DNA from: Gadus chalcogrammus
Lineage: Eukaryota; Chordata; Actinopteri; Gadiformes; Gadidae
NCBI RefSeq assembly: GCF_026213295.1
Contig: NC_079425.1
Coordinates: 6,841,794-6,905,793, forward strand
Length of the DNA: 64,000 nucleotides
Direction of reading: 5' to 3'
Shown here: positions 60,601 to 64,000 of the stretch, one piece after another
How positions within the stretch are numbered: position 1 is the stretch's first letter
Layout: each line of letters starts with the position of its first letter
Notes under the pieces: model-generated
Told to the model about the DNA's origin: nothing
Database searches by the model: none
Seen by the model: only the letters and a program-made list of their open reading frames with translations
Position numbers and translations under genes: made by a program

Positions 60601-63600
60601 TGCCAGAGGCTGGAGTCAACCATGCTATTCTTGGTAGAGGTCAATAGGCAGGGAACTGTGACGGGTGTTAGCACTCATCTGTAAACAACTGCTTACCATG
60701 CAGAATGTGTGCATAAGAGACCTTGCACAAAGTCCCTTCAAACTCAATGGCGGTATATTGCATAATCAACATTGTATACTTCTGAGGTCAATTCAGGTAG
60801 AGTTGATTACTGGACAATTAATTGATACTGGATTGACTAACAAGTAATAACCGTTTATATCCCATCTGTCCTGTCTTGGGGGCTTAAAGGTAAACTATGT
60901 AACATTGACAGTTTTTAAATGGTTAATGCAGTCCAAATATTTGAGAGGGGTCTCTGCCCGCCCCATCTCCCAACACTCAAAGCTAACACGCGTCGCCATG
61001 TTAAGGTCAATGAACAAAACTGACTGCAATTTTTTTTTTGAGGGGCACAATTATTCTGTTTTGACAATGACAAGCTGCCAGTATATTTTCCTTAAGGTTG
61101 CAATCTCAAAAGATTTTCATCAGAGTAAAAAGTATGAAAAGACACCATCTGTTTACCTGCTCAGATTACTTTATGACCTCTTTAGTAAAGAGGGATCATG
61201 TTACAGAGACCAAAAATACCAAAAAGTACTTGGATATGTGGATATGTGGATAGTGTGTAATCAAAACACCTAGGACAGGTACCCTCTGTAAACACACACA
61301 TTTTCTTTATTGTTTGTTTATCTTTAAATGACAGGCTTCCACTCAGCTGCAACCACTCTAACATTAGGTGTCAGCAAAGAGCCCAAGAAGAAATGTTAAA
61401 GACAAGGAAGAGAATCTGGTGGGTGTGAGCCAAAACGTTTATCTCTTTTCCACAACCCGTTTGACAGTTCATCCGGTTTAAAACATGTCTTCCCTATATC
61501 AATGTCAACGCTGCAGAGGCCAAACCAGGTGGGCAGGGGGTCGGACAGTATCGAGGAACTCACCAGGTGTGGCTGGCAGGTCTCTCCTCTGTAGCTACGC
61601 ACATCCTCAAGGTCAAAGGTCGCAGTGACTACTTCCTGCAACACACAACAAAGCATCTTCCTTTAGGCAGCTTTGGATTTTACCCCTAGATTGTGTGTGT
61701 TGAAATAAGGTTCATGGACAACTCCTTTTAGTGTTTAGGAACAATAATCTTGATGTTTGTACAATGCAAATTTTTTATATTAAGATATTTTATATATTAA
61801 GTAGAATGGTAATGCATAGTATTTTCCAAACACGATTTAAAGTATGCGTCAAGAAAGAGTGAAATTGCAACACTGACTTGGTAAACTCAAAGTGCTTGCA
61901 CACTGCCCGAAAAAACACAGACATCAGGCCTGTGTAGTTGTTGGTTGGCTGTCAGATTAGATCTCTGTCAGTGGGAATGTTGAATCGTGGCATGTTTGTT
62001 TGGACTTTGTGCAAGCAACTTTAAAAATGGGATCAGTTTTAAGAAGTTCACAGAAAATATGACCTTGTCTTGAGGTAAAAATATGTCTGAATTAAAAGCA
62101 ATCCTGTTGTGATGCCCAAGATGCTTTAAACTAAATACTAGTTGTCGTTCTCCCATACCACGTCGTCCAGGGAGAACTGGGCTCCGCGTGCCACAATGTC
62201 TCCGTTGACAGCCAGCATGGCACAGCCGTCATAATACAGCCGGTCCCCGTCGCAACCCTTCTGGTTGGCATACAGATAGATACCCCCGCACTGAAGAAAC
62301 AAAACACACAAAACAAGTTATTGGATGAGATATCTATCACAATGGTTGCAGCTGAACCTAACAGTTGAGGCTAGTAGGTCCTTATTGAATCTCTAGTTAG
62401 CTAAATCATTCTTTGGTCTCAAATAAAAACTGACTAGGCACGACTATCTGCGTTTTCTGATTCATTTGAGCACTTCGTTGGTATGATTTTGTTTTGGTAT
62501 TGAAAATGCACAAAACCCCCCCCCAAGAAGTGGCGTTTTAACACTGCCCTCTAGTGGCTACTTGGTGTTAATCGCATGCAGTCAAGATAGTTATTTTTTG
62601 TTTGTGTATTGAATAATCACAGTACCTTGCGGGTCGCAGACTTGATGAGGTCGACTCTGGCGTCAGCCTTGCGTAACTCATGGTGGCTCGCTGAGGAGTT
62701 AGTGATGATCTCCACTCCGTCCAGACTCATGTCTACATGAGGGCTGGACAGAGCACAGCAGCAGGATTCCTATTAGGTCAATCTGTAGACAGACGCTACT
62801 GTACTGTTGTGTATGGGCTGAGTCAACATAGTGATCTTCATGCATTCATTTCAAACCACTTCAATACTAGGAAGAAAGGATGCACCGGGAACGATGTCAG
62901 ACTATATTTTGTAAATGTCTAAATGTGACATATTATGTTCTGATGAAAACAAACACGGGGTCTAATGACTGTAATGACTAATGACTTGACCAAATACTGG
63001 TTTTTAAAATCGCAGTCAATTCAAACACACTTTTACATGCTTAAAGAGGAAATGTTAGAGAAATGAAGGTGTAAGTTGTGTGTTCCTGTTTGGAACTCAG
63101 GAGGTAGAGCAGTTGTCTTGTAACCGAAAGGTTGCTAGTTCGATCCCCGGCTCCCCCTAGCTGAGTGTTGATGTGTCCCTGAGCAAGACACTCAACCCTA
63201 ACTGCTCCTGACGAGCTGGCTGTCGCCTTGCATGGTTGACTCTGCCGTTGGTGTGTCAATGTGTGTATTAACCGATGTAAGTCGCTTTGGATAAAAGCGT
63301 CTGCTAAATGCCCTAATTGTAATTGTAATTGAAGCACTGCAAACACTACCTCCTGGGGCTCCAGAGCTCAGCACATATCTCACTGCCGATGCACGTGTCT
63401 TTGGTGGAGAGGACGCAGTCACCAAACGGAACTGTGTCCTGCAGGAATGAACACAACGGTGGAAGAGGTGGAGGACATCAGCCAATACTATTTTTGTCAT
63501 TTAGCTTTTTCGCAGATTCAGATCCCTAATTTCCAGAAATGTCATTGACGGTTTGGTTGGATTTAGAGACCCTGTTGTAGATTGCAAAATCAAATTGAGT

Positions 63601-64000
63601 TAAACCGTATGGGGATGGTTTGTTTCCAGGTGGTGAGATGTGGCTCTTTACCTGTCCTGTAACCTCCTGCAGCATCCTGGGTAGAAAGTACTCCTCCACT
63701 TGTCTAGAAAATAAGAAAAGGTTCTAACTAGTAACAGAGGTGGGAATGATTTAGTAAAATATTTTACATCAGATGAATCAGATTTATCTTTACTAGTTTT
63801 GGTGCATCAGGGTGATACAGTTGAGAACGGACCCTAACTTATTTTGGTGTATCAAAAGGGATACAGTTGAGAGTCGGACCCTAACTCGTTTTGGTCTAAG
63901 AGAGGGACGCAGCGAGACACACCTTAACTTTTTCCACGGTGAGAACCACCGCAGCTCCCTGTAGTTTCCGCAATTGGCCATCATCATTTTAGGCCTGATC
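54021..64000 (-). CDS. nadsyn1: Glutamine-dependent NAD+ synthetase (C-terminal ~587 residues; 5' end outside window)
   Basis: NADSYN1 converts nicotinate adenine dinucleotide to NAD+ in the cytosol, using ammonia from glutamine. Seventeen coding segments: 64000-63923 (cut by the window edge), 63703-63652, 63438-63350, 62743-62626, 62290-62159, 61635-61564, 60555-60434, 59705-59657, 58889-58787, 58323-58155, 57934-57799, 57370-57264, 56929-56798, 56027-55958, 55469-55341, 54405-54229, 54050-54021; phases agree. Nitrilase-type amidase part: catalytic Lys in RPKM and nucleophile Cys in DTCIGSEIC. Synthetase part: PP-loop [47 protein letters not shown]. The last exon adds only VSKMEEGDA. The usual [10 protein letters not shown] reads [10 protein letters not shown] here (Glu to Cys at a position I do not think is catalytic). 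About four upstream exons and the first catalytic Glu lie beyond 64,000. Confidence 0.96.
54541..54700 (+). repeat. Degenerate tRNA-derived SINE
   Basis: A tRNA-like head (TTTGACTCATAGC...TTTTGATCCCCAATG) is followed by the body CCTACCTGCTCCTTAATGAC...GTATCTGGAATCACTGTAAG, in a nadsyn1 intron. The same order is seen at 58,595-58,745. Confidence 0.55.
57375..57400 (+). repeat. (CA)n microsatellite at a nadsyn1 acceptor
   Basis: About 12 CA units. In gene sense (TG)n ends about 5 bases before the acceptor of exon 57264-57370. Confidence 0.9.
57560..57703 (+). repeat. Imperfect (GA)n with GAGC variants
   Basis: About 140 bases of GAGAGC/GAGA repeat in a nadsyn1 intron. Confidence 0.9.
58595..58745 (+). 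repeat. Degenerate tRNA-derived SINE
   Basis: A B-box-like GTTCGATTCCC followed by CATCCTTGAGCACC...CTAACCCCCTACCTG...CACCTGTATCTAAATTCACC. Same family as at 46,003 and 54,541. Confidence 0.6.
59165..59400 (+). repeat. Teleost interspersed repeat fragment
   Basis: TTAATAGCGCTTTTCAGACC...TCACATTCACCCATTCAGAC...GCAATGCAAGGCAACAGCCAG. Its core is the reverse complement of part of the element at 63,095-63,345 (GGCTGTCGCCTTGCATGG). Confidence 0.65.
63095..63345 (+). repeat. tRNA-derived V-type SINE
   Basis: Best-preserved SINE in the window: A-box-like GGTAGAGCAGTTG, B-box GCTAGTTCGATCCCC, body GAGCAAGACACTCAACCC...GACGAGCTGGCTG, then the conserved tail AAGTCGCTTTGGATAAAAGC and (ATTGTA)n. It abuts the donor side of nadsyn1 exon 63350-63438, five to ten bases away. 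Confidence 0.85.

Noticed and set aside
63095..63180. tRNA gene suggested by A-box and B-box motifs
   Set aside because: The motifs belong to a SINE head followed by a SINE body and tail. No complete cloverleaf was found.
63923..64000. Loss of a catalytic residue in nadsyn1 (NEGNY read as NCGNY)
   Set aside because: The conserved nitrilase-type Glu near here is more likely the one in YRELRW, which is present; the changed position is, as I recall, variable in bacterial enzymes.

Overview
This is vertebrate nuclear DNA, almost certainly from a teleost fish. It has short-exon genes with GT-AG introns, dense microsatellites and teleost-type SINE and MITE debris. The very long (CA)n, (GA)n and poly-C tracts recall a cod-like (gadiform) genome, but that is inference only. 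I rebuilt exons by hand from splice sites, reading phase and remembered human orthologue proteins; no search was run.

Layout: 1-12,060 is gene-free and repeat-punctuated: G/C homopolymer runs, a G-rich/C-rich pair, a 122-bp (GT)n, stretches that look like conserved non-coding DNA, and one isolated splice-bounded 75-bp candidate exon. Then follow ccne1 (-, 13,139-18,230, cyclin E1), a six-exon BtpA/SgcQ-family TIM-barrel gene (+, 19,708-22,875), a short third-type TP53INP gene (-, 23,997-25,489), a c19orf12 orthologue (+, 28,464-29,763), a phafin PH-FYVE gene (-, 32,255-33,403), a second damaged c19orf12 copy (+, 34,095-34,727), pop4 (-, 36,676-40,278), tpcn2 (-, 25 coding exons, 41,431-52,951) and the 3' 17 coding exons of nadsyn1 (-, 54,021 to the window edge).

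Synteny: ccne1-c19orf12-plekhf-pop4 matches human 19q12. TP53INP next to a cyclin E gene matches human CCNE2-TP53INP1 on chromosome 8, so this cluster looks like one half of an old vertebrate paralogon. tpcn2 and nadsyn1 lie on human 11q13, so a synteny join falls between pop4 and tpcn2. The genes do not form one pathway: they cover G1/S control (ccne1), autophagy and endolysosome function (TP53INP, phafin, TPC2), mitochondrial/ER membrane biology (c19orf12), RNase P/MRP (pop4) and NAD synthesis (nadsyn1). NADSYN1 makes NAD, and TPC2 answers to the NADP-derived messenger NAADP, but I would not read function into their adjacency.

Most notable: a c19orf12 duplicate with an in-frame 38-codon loss and uneven divergence that suggests gene conversion; a MITE in one copy with the empty site kept in the other; a foldback MITE nested in a SINE; many tpcn2 and nadsyn1 introns whose 3' splice-site tracts are built from simple repeats, including a 1.26-kb minisatellite ending at an exon; a tandemly duplicated 5' splice site in tpcn2; and an exact 24-codon duplication in pop4. 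I found no undescribed multi-gene system.
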